Shown piece after piece: positions 1-8,300 of a stretch of 64,000 nucleotides of DNA. The position numbers were made by a program, and so were the translations under genes. This stretch comes from JBGCEZ01 sp045106735 (GTDB taxonomy: Bacteria; Planctomycetota; Phycisphaerae; Phycisphaerales; SM1A02). Position 1 is the stretch's first letter. Each line of letters starts with the position of its first letter. Location of the stretch: positions 1 to 64,000 of the forward strand of contig JBGCEZ010000013.1 of assembly GCA_045106735.1 (NCBI GenBank), written 5' to 3'. The notes under the pieces were generated by a model, which did not search any database, was not told the origin of the DNA, and was given only the letters and a program-made list of their open reading frames with translations.

Positions 1-1610
1 AGGTTTCCGGCGAAGAGTGATGCGACTTCGATCGCGTCCATCGCCGATTCGTCGCGTGCCCAGTCGGCATCGGACAGCGACGCCTCGATCGCCGCGACCG
101 CATCGCTGACGATCCCGGGTGGTCGCGGGGCGACGGGCACCAGATCATCGCCCCGCTCGGCCCGTTCGAGCAGCAGTTGCATGATCGGCCCAACGGCATC
201 GTTCGATGGCGGTGTGACGCTCAAGACGAGCTGGGCCATCCGCGTTCCGCGCCGGGCGAACGCCACGACGCCCGAGGCGACGTCGGCCGCGTCGTCGTCG
301 GAGCGAATCGTGAATCGCAGCAGGCGAGAGCGATCGGCGGCCAAGCCCGGAACGTCGATCGCCGCATCCCACTCGACCGATCCGCCGCCCAAGGAACGAA
401 GCGCGGCGACGGCCACCATGTGGTCGAGCACCTGATCGTCGGCCGTCCGCAAGTCGAAGAGGCTTGCGCTGCGCACCCGGCGCTGGCCGTCGACGTCGCC
501 CACGGCGTACCAGGTCCGCACCAGCGAGACCGCCTCGGCCACTTCGGCGGCGGGCTCGGGCCCCAGATCGGCCACCGTCTCGGCCGCCATGCCGCCCGCC
601 CCGACGACCACCGTTCCGGGAACCGCGGCGACGCCGAGCAGCTGTCCAAAGCCGCGAAAAAGCCGCGATGGGTCCGATCGACGTTCGACGGGAAGATCCC
701 AGGTCGCGGGCCGCTCGAGCTGCGACGTCACCAATGGCGGCTCGCGGAACATGCGCTGGATCGCCGCTGTTCCATCGTCAAGACAGCGGAGCTCCACGAA
801 CGCGGCCCCGGCCAGGACGAGTGATCGGAATCGCAGCTCGGGGTCGCGGCCCGACACCGGCCCGTCGGGGACGCCGGCGAACATCCGCGCTTCGAGTTCG
901 GTCTGGGCGGCGTCGAGGCCCACTTGGCGCGCGTACTCGCGCTGGACGTACAGCGCGATGCCGACGGCCGTGGCCTTGCGCGCTTCCAGCGCCTCTTCGC
1001 CCGGTACGCCTTCGATCGTCTCGACAAACTGCATGTATCGCAGGGCGTGCAGCAGCGCGACATCGTGGACCACCATGAGCTGGCGGATGGCATCGGACTC
1101 GCCGCCGGCCCCGCCAGTCCCGCCATCCTCGCCACCGCCGAATGGGGTCGCGACCCGGCCGGGCACCACGGCCAGGGTCCAGGCGCCGGGGACCAGTCGT
1201 CCGGTCAGTCCCGCGCGGACCAGCACGTCGACCACCGCGGCCGCGGCCGAGGGATCGCGATCCGCGAGCGAGCGGAACGAACCGGTGAGCATTTCGCGGG
1301 AGGCTTCGGGTGTGTCGAGGGTGACCGGCGGCGGGCCGCCGAGCGACTGTCCCAAGATCGCTTCGATCGCCGGGACGGCCGCGGCGATGTCGGCCCGAAT
1401 GGCATCGAGTCGAGCGTTCGGGGCGACCTCAGGCGGTGCCTGGACCGCGGCCCGGACCGTGGGCTCCACGCCGCCTGAGCGTTCCGCCGCGGCGGCGGAC
1501 GCCCCGCCGATGGTCGCGATCGTCAGAACCGCTCCCAGGACGGGACCGATCGCCACTCCGGCCACGCGCTCCACACCGGCCGCTGCACCGTTTGTTCGCT
1601 GCACCACCAT
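1..1610 (-). CDS. Secreted or membrane-anchored protein of unknown function (C-terminus cut off)
   Basis: The frame is open from 1610 to the window edge, about 536 codons, so the 3' end is missing. The N-terminus has a hydrophobic stretch (about residues 14-40) ending in an Ala-rich segment, which reads as a Sec signal peptide or membrane anchor. The remainder is a soluble Ala/Val/Asp-rich protein with no motif I recognise. The start at 1610 is preferred because AAGGGAG sits 6 nt upstream. An in-frame ATG at 1631 has no Shine-Dalgarno site and lies against the hairpin at 1635-1670. The coding call rests on the long open frame with G/C-biased third positions. Function unknown. Confidence 0.75.
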   Translation of the reverse strand, partial: MVVQRTNGAAAGVERVAGVAIGPVLGAVLTIATIGGASAAAAERSGGVEPTVRAAVQAPPEVAPNARLDAIRADIAAAVPAIEAILGQSLGGPPPVTLDTPEASREMLTGSFRSLADRDPSAAAAVVDVLVRAGLTGRLVPGAWTLAVVPGRVATPFGGGEDGGTGGAGGESDAIRQLMVVHDVALLHALRYMQFVETIEGVPGEEALEARKATAVGIALYVQREYARQVGLDAAQTELEARMFAGVPDGPVSGRDPELRFRSLVLAGAAFVELRCLDDGTAAIQRMFREPPLVTSQLERPATWDLPVERRSDPSRLFRGFGQLLGVAAVPGTVVVGAGGMAAETVADLGPEPAAEVAEAVSLVRTWYAVGDVDGQRRVRSASLFDLRTADDQVLDHMVAVAALRSLGGGSVEWDAAIDVPGLAADRSRLLRFTIRSDDDAADVASGVVAFARRGTRMAQLVLSVTPPSNDAVGPIMQLLLERAERGDDLVPVAPRPPGIVSDAVAAIEASLSDADWARDESAMDAIEVASLFAGN

Positions 1611-1634
1611 CCACACTCCCTTCGCGAACATGAC

Positions 1635-1670
1635 ACGACCGGCGGGCGCCGCGTGGCACCCGCCGGTCGT
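1635..1670 (-). terminator. Hairpin, likely terminator downstream of the DUF4332 gene
   Basis: Perfect 12-bp inverted repeat (ACGACCGGCGGG at 1635-1646, complement at 1659-1670) with a 12-nt loop. It lies between the DUF4332 gene and the next minus-strand gene. There is no T-run, so intrinsic termination is not certain; it could also be a 5' leader structure for the downstream gene. Confidence 0.5.
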
Positions 1671-1745
1671 CGACGTCATTCGGCGGGCCGCCGTGTGGGG
1701 CCCGGCCTGGCAGCGAAGCTCACGCTTCACTGCTCACTGAATCAT

Positions 1746-2156
1746 TCAGTACTCGAGCATCCGCGGAAGGTCCTTGGCCTGCCCAATCCAGTTGGTGCAG
1801 TCGTTGACCGTCGGAAGCTTGCGGGTCAGGTTCTTGGCTTCGTTGATCTCGGCCATCTTCGCGTGCAGGTTCTCGGCGTTGCGTTGGGCGAGCGACGGAA
1901 CGGTGTCCGCCCCGGCCGCCTCAAGCAGTTCCGCGTACTCGGAGCCCACACCCTTGATTCGGTACAGGTCGGCCATGTTGGCAAACCGGAGGATGAGCTT
2001 GTCGCTGATGTCGGAATCCGCGGCGAGGGACGCGCGGTCCTTGGGGGTCTTGCACCGCTCAAGCAGCGCGTCGGTATCCGCCACGCCGGCGTTGGCGAGC
2101 TTTTCGCCGTAGGTGGGGCCGACGCCCTCCATCTCGGTGATCTTCATGTTGGCCAT
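1746..2156 (-). CDS. DUF4332 family protein (helix-hairpin-helix-like)
   Basis: A 136-residue cytoplasmic protein. Two helix-hairpin-helix-like motifs are visible: GVGPTYGEKLANAGV near residues 11-25 and IKGVGSEYAELLEAAGA near residues 67-83. This spacing matches the DUF4332 family, small proteins built from paired HhH-like folds and presumed to bind nucleic acid or protein partners; no enzymatic role is known. The start at 2156 has GGAG 8 nt upstream. A second Met three codons later is possible. The gene follows the glutamate-synthase-like gene on the same strand, but hairpins on both sides suggest a separate transcript. Confidence 0.85.
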   Translation of the reverse strand: MANMKITEMEGVGPTYGEKLANAGVADTDALLERCKTPKDRASLAADSDISDKLILRFANMADLYRIKGVGSEYAELLEAAGADTVPSLAQRNAENLHAKMAEINEAKNLTRKLPTVNDCTNWIGQAKDLPRMLEY

Positions 2157-2277
2157 TCGTGCTGCTCCATACTGATCGCGGATCATGTCTCGGCGGGGCC
2201 CGGAAGCGGGATCCATCCCCGCGGGCCCAGGACGATTCGAGCCGTCCGCTGATCCGGACCGCAGCGTAGCACGCTCG

Positions 2278-2298
2278 GCCGGCCGCGGCACGGCCGGC
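2278..2298 (-). terminator. Hairpin, possible terminator after the glutamate-synthase-like gene
   Basis: Perfect 8-bp inverted repeat (GCCGGCCG at 2278-2285, CGGCCGGC at 2291-2298) with a 5-nt loop, just past the 3' end of the gene at 2306-3919. It has no T-run and the base composition is simple, so this is a weak call. Confidence 0.35.
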
Positions 2299-2305
2299 GG
2301 CTGGC

Positions 2306-3919
2306 TCAACCGGCCCGGGCCGGGCGGGCGGCCGGCGTGGGCAGGAACGCATCGGACCGGCTGCGAGCCAGCCACTGGGCCCAATCTGGACGGTCGCTTT
2401 CGCCGTCGAGCAGCTCCCCCGTCTCGAGCCAATCGTAGATCTCTTCGTAACTTGCGACCCGTTCGGCCGACAGCCGGCGATGGATGTGGTGCGGCCGCAG
2501 ATCGTCTGGATGGTCGATGCCGCTCGCCCCGAGCAGCTCCATGAAGGCGTGCACGGTTTGCGCGTGCCAATTGCCCGCGCGAACCTTCTTGTCGCCGACA
2601 TCCAGGCCGCGTTCCAGCTTGGGGTTGTTCGTGGCGACGCCCACCGGGCAGTGATTCGAATTGCACCGGCGGGCCTGGATGCAGCCCAAGGCGAGCATGA
2701 ATCCGCGAGCCGAGGCACACAGATCGGCGCCGGCGGCCAGTCGGACGGCCATGTCGAACCCGGTGATCACGCCGCCGCTGGCCATGATCTTGATGTGCCG
2801 GCGAAGATCGAAGCCCACCAACGCGTTGTGCACGAACACCAGGCCGTCGATGAGCGGCGAGCCCATGCGATTGGAAAATTCGAGCGGCGCGGCGCCCGTG
2901 CCGCCTTCGCCGCCGTCAACGGTGATGAAGTCCGGACGGATGCCCGTTTCGACCATCGCTCGGCAAATGCCGAGGAACTCCGCCTGATCGCCGACGCAGA
3001 GCTTGAAACCGGTCGGCTTTCCGCCGCTGGCTTCGCGCAGGGTGGCGATGAACTCCAAGAGGCTGCGCGGCGAGTCGAAGGCCGAGTGTCCCGGCGGCGA
3101 CAGCACATCCTGTCCCTTCGGGACGTCGCGAATCCGGGCGATCTCGTCGGTGATCTTGGCCGCCGGAAGGATGCCGCCATGACCGGGCTTGGCCCCCTGG
3201 GAGAGCTTGAGCTCGATGAGTTTGACTTCGTCGGCCGTCGATCGCTTGGTGAACCCATCGATGTTGAACGTGCCGTCGTGGTTTCGGCAACCGAAGTAGC
3301 CGGTCCCGATCTGCCAGATCAGGTCGCCACCCTGCCGGTGGTGATCACTGATCGATCCTTCGCCGGTGTTGTGGGCGAAGTGATCGATCTTCGCCCCGCC
3401 GTTCAAGGCGCGGATCGACGCCCCCGACAGCGAGCCGTAGCTCATGGCCGAGACGTTCAGCAGCGACGCCTCGTAGGGCTGCGTGCACTGATCACCCCCG
3501 ATGGTGATCCGCGGCGCGTGGGCTGGTTTGCGGGCGGCGATGGAATGGTCGATCCACTCGTAGCCCGGGGCGTACACGTCAAGCTGGGTGCCGAACGGAA
3601 CGGTCTGAAGCTGCAGCTTGGCCCGCTGGTAGACGATGGACCGCTGCTCGCGACTGAACGGCCGACCGTCCGTGTTGGATTCCACGAAGTACTGGTTGAT
3701 CTCGGGCCGGATCATTTCCAGCGCGTACCGGAAGGTCCCCAGAAGCGGGAAATTCCTCAGGACCGCATGCCGCGTCTGCATCAGGTCTCGCAATCCCCAC
3801 AGAAACAGGGGCACGAGCAAGATCAGCAGCCACAGGATCGGTGGCCAGAAGAACGCGATGACGGCCACGGCGAGAAACACCAGACCGGCGATGAGCAGAA
3901 ACGGATACGCCACGATCAA
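2306..3919 (-). CDS. FMN-binding glutamate synthase family protein, membrane-anchored
   Basis: 537 residues. Residues 4-43 form one or two hydrophobic helices, so the enzyme is anchored in the inner membrane with its catalytic domain probably in the cytoplasm. Residues about 140-470 match the FMN/Fe-S glutamate synthase domain: DGGEGGTGAAP at 335-345 in the flavin barrel, SGGVITGFD near 381-389, and a three-cysteine cluster motif (C413-x5-C419-x4-C424) like the 3Fe-4S site of GltB. The amidotransferase domain of true GltB is absent, as in the stand-alone single-domain relatives; the real substrate is unknown. The start is TTG at 3919, or more likely GTG at 3913, which has GGAG 8 nt upstream. 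Confidence 0.9.
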   Translation of the reverse strand: MIVAYPFLLIAGLVFLAVAVIAFFWPPILWLLILLVPLFLWGLRDLMQTRHAVLRNFPLLGTFRYALEMIRPEINQYFVESNTDGRPFSREQRSIVYQRAKLQLQTVPFGTQLDVYAPGYEWIDHSIAARKPAHAPRITIGGDQCTQPYEASLLNVSAMSYGSLSGASIRALNGGAKIDHFAHNTGEGSISDHHRQGGDLIWQIGTGYFGCRNHDGTFNIDGFTKRSTADEVKLIELKLSQGAKPGHGGILPAAKITDEIARIRDVPKGQDVLSPPGHSAFDSPRSLLEFIATLREASGGKPTGFKLCVGDQAEFLGICRAMVETGIRPDFITVDGGEGGTGAAPLEFSNRMGSPLIDGLVFVHNALVGFDLRRHIKIMASGGVITGFDMAVRLAAGADLCASARGFMLALGCIQARRCNSNHCPVGVATNNPKLERGLDVGDKKVRAGNWHAQTVHAFMELLGASGIDHPDDLRPHHIHRRLSAERVASYEEIYDWLETGELLDGESDRPDWAQWLARSRSDAFLPTPAARPARAG

Positions 3920-4020
3920 GACTCCGGCGAAAGGTCTCCATCAGCGTAGCGGCCTTGGCCGATGAAGTTTCATCGCACGGAAGCTCGCCGAAAGCGTCTC
4001 CGATCCGGGGCGCTCCCGCT

Positions 4021-5076
4021 TTAGCACGGACCCCAGTCGGCGACCACGGCCAAGACGTCGGCGAAGTCCACCGCCCCGCTCTGGTCGATGTCCGGGCCGG
4101 TGCAGGACTGACCCCACGCACTGAGCACGGTCAGCAGGTCGTCGAAGTCCACCGTGCCGTCGCCGCCACTCGGAGCGACGTCGGCCGCACACTCGAGTTC
4201 AAAGCCGCGCACCACGAGGACTCGGTTGCCGCCGCCGAACGTCGAAAAGATGAACTCGCCGGTGACCGGATCGATGGCCGCGCCCTCGGCTCCACTAAGC
4301 CCGGTGATGAACGGGCGACGCGTGTTGGGGACTGGATCGCCCATCGCGTCAACATCCCACGCCCCGACGGAGCCAGCGCCCCACTCGCTCACGATCGCCG
4401 TTGGGCCCGAAAACCCCGGACTGCTGGCTCCCACGAAGACGACCCCCTCGGGTCCACCCTGAATCGTCGCCCGCAGGCTCACGTCAACCAGGTCAAAGAG
4501 TCCGTCTTCGGCCGGAGCCAAGCGGCCGTCGTACCACGTGTTCCCGTTGTACGAGAGGATCTTCACGCCACCATCGACCCCGCCTTCCGTCGGAGGAGCC
4601 CACTGGATCGATCCGGTTGAGGACAACACATCAAACCCACTGAGGTCGTCGATCCGTGTGGGTTTCGTCTCGCCGGCCGGGATCTGTCCAAGCTGATTGA
4701 TTGGGTACGCGGTGTAGATCATCGTGCCGTTTGGGGCGACGATGAGGCCTCCGTCGATCTGAGGAGCGGCGGCGACGAACGTGGCCGGTCCACCGAACCC
4801 AGCGATCGAACCATCGCATCCGCGGACGAGCGGTACGGAGTAGATTCCGGCCGACGCCTGGTTCGCGCCCCCACCGATCAGCAGCACATCGGGCTCGCTG
4901 GCCCGGATGAAGAGTCCGCCGTAGGGCGTCGGCAAGTCCGTGATCGACCCAAGATCGAAGACGTCGTAGTCGTCGGCGAAGACCGGGTCGACGACCTGGG
5001 CGGCGGCGGATGACGCCACGGCCAAGCCGATCAAGACGGCCGCACGCCGGGCAATGACGGGAAGTTGGGTGATCAT
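4021..5076 (-). CDS. Secreted protein with C-terminal dockerin-like Asp repeats
   Basis: 351 residues. A typical signal peptide covers residues 1-26 and ends in an Ala-rich cleavage region before a Gln. The body is rich in Gly, Pro and beta-type sequence and may be a propeller or sandwich (repeated phrases on thresholds of a displayed quantity), without catalytic motifs I recognise. Residues about 298-351 hold two dockerin-like calcium-loop repeats, GTVDFDDLLTVLSAWG and GAVDFADVLAVVADWG, ending in Pro-Cys. This tail is very common on exported Phycisphaerae proteins and probably serves in attachment or sorting. The start at 5076 has GGAG 8 nt upstream. Confidence 0.85.
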   Translation of the reverse strand: MITQLPVIARRAAVLIGLAVASSAAAQVVDPVFADDYDVFDLGSITDLPTPYGGLFIRASEPDVLLIGGGANQASAGIYSVPLVRGCDGSIAGFGGPATFVAAAPQIDGGLIVAPNGTMIYTAYPINQLGQIPAGETKPTRIDDLSGFDVLSSTGSIQWAPPTEGGVDGGVKILSYNGNTWYDGRLAPAEDGLFDLVDVSLRATIQGGPEGVVFVGASSPGFSGPTAIVSEWGAGSVGAWDVDAMGDPVPNTRRPFITGLSGAEGAAIDPVTGEFIFSTFGGGNRVLVVRGFELECAADVAPSGGDGTVDFDDLLTVLSAWGQSCTGPDIDQSGAVDFADVLAVVADWGPC

Positions 5077-5115
5077 GGGCAAGACTCCAAGTCGGTGGTC
5101 AATCCTGAAACTGAA

Positions 5116-5139
5116 GGGCCGGCCGCCAACGACCGGCCC
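5116..5139 (-). terminator. Hairpin between two secreted-protein genes
   Basis: 7-bp arms (GGGCCGG at 5116-5122, CCGGCCC at 5133-5139), 10-nt loop, downstream of the gene at 5225-5899 and upstream of the next start at 5076. Plausible terminator but without a T-run. Confidence 0.4.
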
Positions 5140-5224
5140 CTCATGCAGGAATACGAAAATGGCGACGGAATCACCCGGCACAATCCTCAATTGGATTGCG
5201 GTGCGGGGGGCCGGCGTCGATCAC

Positions 5225-5899
5225 TCAGTCGCGGCGACGACGTCCGGCAACCAGTCCAGCGATGGACAGCATCGCGAGTCCGGCCGGAGCCGGAACCAGG
5301 CGAACGCCATCGATGTCGAACTGGACGGTCGTGCCGAAGTCCGCCTCGCCGGGGGTGAACCCGATCTGAAGATGACCGATGTTCGAGAATACGTCGGCGT
5401 GCGTCGAGCCTTCAAGGACCAACTGTGCACTTGACTCGGTCACGTCGATGAAGACCTCGGTCCAGGTTCCGGGAAGAACGGGCTGGAAGACCACGCCAGC
5501 GGCCCCCGGGAAGTTCGCCGGGCCGGCGAAACGAGCGAAGACGTTGAGCGGCGCCGCGCCGTCGTGCCGGACGAAGAAGCTGAGCTGGGTCGCGCCGGCC
5601 GCGATCCAGTCCCCCTCGAAGCGGCCGTCGGAGCTGCCGAATTCGTCCTGGGCGCGGAACGCAGTGAGGCCGAAGGGCGGCGGCACGGCCGGGACCGAGA
5701 CGGCGTCGGTGATGAAGCCGCCGTTGTCGATCGCGCCGCCCGACGCGACCCAGTCGACTTCGCCGACGCTGGCCCCGTCGAACCACGACGCGGCGCCGGC
5801 GTCAAAGTTCTCGGTGACCGGAAGAACGAGATCGGCGGCGGCGAAGCTGGTCGTGGCGAGTGTCGTGGCAAGAGCGAGCGGGGTGATGATGCGATGCAT
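5225..5899 (-). CDS. Secreted protein with PEP-CTERM-like sorting tail
   Basis: 224 residues. An N-terminal signal peptide (about residues 1-22) is followed by a beta-rich domain, probably a jelly-roll or lectin-like fold, and a C-terminal tripartite tail: VPAPAGLAML, a hydrophobic helix, then GRRRRD. That layout is the PEP-CTERM exosortase signal, but the usual Pro-Glu-Pro is Pro-Ala-Pro here. No exosortase gene is in the window. Expected location is outside the cytoplasmic membrane after processing. The start at 5899 gives the signal peptide; its Shine-Dalgarno is weak (GGAA, 10 nt away). Confidence 0.85.
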   Translation of the reverse strand: MHRIITPLALATTLATTSFAAADLVLPVTENFDAGAASWFDGASVGEVDWVASGGAIDNGGFITDAVSVPAVPPPFGLTAFRAQDEFGSSDGRFEGDWIAAGATQLSFFVRHDGAAPLNVFARFAGPANFPGAAGVVFQPVLPGTWTEVFIDVTESSAQLVLEGSTHADVFSNIGHLQIGFTPGEADFGTTVQFDIDGVRLVPAPAGLAMLSIAGLVAGRRRRD

Positions 5900-6052
5900 G
5901 GTGAAGGTGTTCCGTGAATGGGGCCATCGCGCCGATCGCGGGCGCGGCGCGGCCAATGGCCACACCATCGCGGCGACGGCGCCGAGGCAGTGGATGGCGG
6001 GCGACTGATCCCAGCCGCATCGCCAGTGGGGGCGAAGTCATGTTCGATGGTC

Positions 6053-6073
6053 GGAGGACCCGGCGGGCCCTCC
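6053..6073 (-). terminator. Near-perfect inverted repeat at the 3' end of the 6080-6646 gene
   Basis: GGAGGACCCG (6053-6062) faces CGGGCCCTCC (6064-6073), 9 of 10 pairs matching. It lies directly after the stop codon of the gene at 6080. The short loop limits the stem; weak terminator candidate. Confidence 0.3.
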
Positions 6074-6079
6074 CGTGCG

Positions 6080-6646
6080 TCAGCCGGCGAGTGGCGGGCC
6101 GCGCGGTCCCGTGCTGCAGCCGGCCGGGGAAACCGGCGAACCGTGGGCCGCCAGCGCCTCGACCTGTCCGCAGAGGACGTGGAGAACGCTCGGCGCGGGA
6201 TGCCCCGCGCCCGATGTGGCCGCACGCCACCACTGAGCAAAGCGTCGTCGCCAACGGACGCGGCGAGCGGCTCGAAGACCGGCGACGGCCACGCCGAGCG
6301 GCAACGCCACTTCAAGGGTGGCCGCGGCGACCGGGGCGTCGGTCAAAGCATCGTGGTGGGCGATCGTGATCGCCAGCAGGCCAGCGATCCAGCGATTCTG
6401 GGCGGTCCGTGGGGCGTTGCCGAGACCACGCGGCCGACGCACCGCCAGCAGCAGGCTCAGGCCGATCAGGCCAGCCAACACCCCCGCCGCAGCGATCGGC
6501 CCGGCGACGGCCGGATGGCCGGCTTCGAACGCCGCGCGGACGGCCTCCATGCACCGCACCAGCGGCAACACATGGATCGCGGCGAGGGCGATCCAGGCGG
6601 CGCGAACGAGCCAAGCCTTGGCGGGATATCGACGAAACCGGAGCAC
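6080..6646 (-). CDS. Small membrane protein of unknown function
   Basis: 188 residues starting at GTG 6646. Three or four hydrophobic segments are visible: residues about 11-30, 45-68, 85-98 and 105-124. The last 60 residues are basic and low in hydrophobicity. No family is recognised. The GTG start is chosen because it is the first in the open frame and precedes a basic N-terminus (LRFRRYPAKAW) suited to a membrane protein. It is divergent from the DUF493 gene, with about 130 bp between them. The C-terminal third could be out-of-frame noise if the real gene is shorter. Confidence 0.55.
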   Translation of the reverse strand: MLRFRRYPAKAWLVRAAWIALAAIHVLPLVRCMEAVRAAFEAGHPAVAGPIAAAGVLAGLIGLSLLLAVRRPRGLGNAPRTAQNRWIAGLLAITIAHHDALTDAPVAAATLEVALPLGVAVAGLRAARRVRWRRRFAQWWRAATSGAGHPAPSVLHVLCGQVEALAAHGSPVSPAGCSTGPRGPPLAG

Positions 6647-6783
6647 GCGGCGAGCATAGCCCGGCGACCCCTCCAGACCAGCGAGCGACCGCTGACCAGG
6701 TGCGCTTTTTCCGCCCGGCCGTAGGCCGCGATTCGTCGGGCGGTCCGAAAATCCCGGGCCCCGGGTCGTCTACCATGGGCCGC

Positions 6784-7182
6784 ATGACCCCGACCCCCGA
6801 CGACTCCCATCCCGATCCGGACGCGTCCAGCCTCCCGGTGGACCCACCGCCTTCGGACAGTTCCCGGTCCGAAACACCGCGGGCTCCGGGCTCGCCCACC
6901 GATCCCTCCCGACCGACCGGTCCCACCGCGCTCGAAGGAACGCCGGAGATCGAGTACCCGGCCCCCTGGCACTACCAGGTCCTCGGACGGAGCCCGGAAG
7001 CGATCGCCGAAGCGATTGCGGCGGCCGTCGGCGACGTCGTCCACCAGATGCGGACCGGCCGGACGAGCTCGGCCGGCAACTGGCACTCGATGGGGCTCAC
7101 GCTTGTGGTGCGCGATGAAGCACACCGGCTGGAAATCTACGAGCGTTTGCGCGAACATGAAGCCGTCCGGCTGGTGCTCTGA
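6784..7182 (+). CDS. DUF493 family protein
   Basis: 132 residues. The first 55 are a Pro/Ser/Thr/Asp-rich, probably disordered segment; the remaining 75 match the small DUF493 (YbeD-like) alpha/beta domain, beginning APWHYQVLGRSPEAIAEAI and ending in a conserved GLTLVVRDEAHRLEIYERL stretch. The fold resembles ACT-type regulatory domains, so a ligand- or protein-binding role is usual, but no specific function is established. An in-frame ATG at 6775 would add three residues; neither start has a clear Shine-Dalgarno site. Long disordered N-termini are not typical of the family. Confidence 0.85.
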   Translation: MTPTPDDSHPDPDASSLPVDPPPSDSSRSETPRAPGSPTDPSRPTGPTALEGTPEIEYPAPWHYQVLGRSPEAIAEAIAAAVGDVVHQMRTGRTSSAGNWHSMGLTLVVRDEAHRLEIYERLREHEAVRLVL

Positions 7183-7369
7183 TGCCTCGGTCGGATGGCC
7201 GCGCGGCGGTCCACGGACGCACGCGACGGAACCAGCATTTCGCCCACGGCGTACGACCGCATGCGGCGACGCCCCGCTCCCTTGCCGGCCCGCCTCGCCC
7301 CTGACTCCATGTTCCGGCCGGCGCAGCGTTCTTGCCCGAGGCCGCGCCCCCATCTACGGAGATCCGCCG

Positions 7370-8176
7370 ATGACCGATGCGACGGACGAATCGGAAATGA
7401 TGATCGAGGCCGATGGCCTCACGCGTCACTACGGGAAGCTTGCTGCCGTCCGCGACGTCAGCTTTCGCGTTCCGCGCGGCCAGGTCACCGCCTTCCTCGG
7501 CCCGAACGGCGCCGGCAAGTCGACGACCATGAAGATGTTGACCGGCTTCATCGCCCCGACCCGCGGCCGCGCGTTGATTGGCGGTATTGACCCGGCGGTG
7601 GATCGTCCGGGCGCGACCGCCCGACTTGGCTACCTGCCGGAGAACGGGCCGCTGTATCCGGACATGACGCCGCGTGGCCTGCTTGAGTTCTTTGGCGCCG
7701 CCCGCGGCCTGACCGCAAGAGCGCTCGCGGGTCGAATCGACGCGGTCGTCGAACAGTGCGTGCTGGCCGAGGTCGCCCACAAGCCCATTGGCAAGCTCAG
7801 CCGCGGCTACCGCCAGCGTGTGGGCATGGCCAACGCCATCCTGCACGAGCCCGACGTCCTGATCCTGGATGAGCCGACGGCGGGCCTGGACCCGAACCAG
7901 ATCGGCCAGGTCCGGCAGCTCATCCGCACCCTCAGCCGCGACGAAGGGCGGCGGCGGACCGTCCTGCTCTCCACCCACATTCTGCAGGAAGTCGAAGCGA
8001 TTGCCGACCGCGTGATCTTCATCCACGACGGACGGCTCGCCTTCGACGGTGACCTCGACGCGTTCCGGGCCGCGGCCCCGGACGGCAACCTTGACGCCCG
8101 GTTTGCGGAGCTGACCGGTCACGTTGCGAACCACGTTTCGAGCCCATCTCCCGGCTCGGCCTCGCATCCCGTCTAG
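7370..8176 (+). CDS. ABC transporter ATP-binding protein (GldA-like)
   Basis: 268 residues, cytoplasmic ATPase subunit of an exporter. Walker A GPNGAGKS at about 44-51, signature LSRGYRQR at 143-150, Walker B LILDEP at 163-168 and the switch His in LSTHI near 203 are all intact, so it should hydrolyse ATP. The closest type is the GldA/Nod-factor or gliding-motility ATPase group, supported by the two genes that follow (permease fused to a GldG-like domain, then DUF4340), the standard order of this system. The start at 7370 has GGAG 8 nt upstream. The C-terminal 20 residues are Ser/Pro-rich and non-conserved. Confidence 0.93.
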   Translation: MTDATDESEMMIEADGLTRHYGKLAAVRDVSFRVPRGQVTAFLGPNGAGKSTTMKMLTGFIAPTRGRALIGGIDPAVDRPGATARLGYLPENGPLYPDMTPRGLLEFFGAARGLTARALAGRIDAVVEQCVLAEVAHKPIGKLSRGYRQRVGMANAILHEPDVLILDEPTAGLDPNQIGQVRQLIRTLSRDEGRRRTVLLSTHILQEVEAIADRVIFIHDGRLAFDGDLDAFRAAAPDGNLDARFAELTGHVANHVSSPSPGSASHPV

Positions 8177-8300
8177 CTCTGCCGTCCGTTCCGTGCGTTC
8201 GGAACGGCCGCAGCCGACGTCCGCCTCCGGCGTCCGGCGTCCCTCGCCCGGCTTCTCTCGCCCTCGTGCTCTTCCTCCCTCGACCTTCCGGAACCCCGTC

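Noticed and set aside
2480..3949. 489-codon open frame opposite the glutamate-synthase-like gene
   Set aside because: The sense gene has catalytic and Fe-S motifs; this is a low-information shadow.
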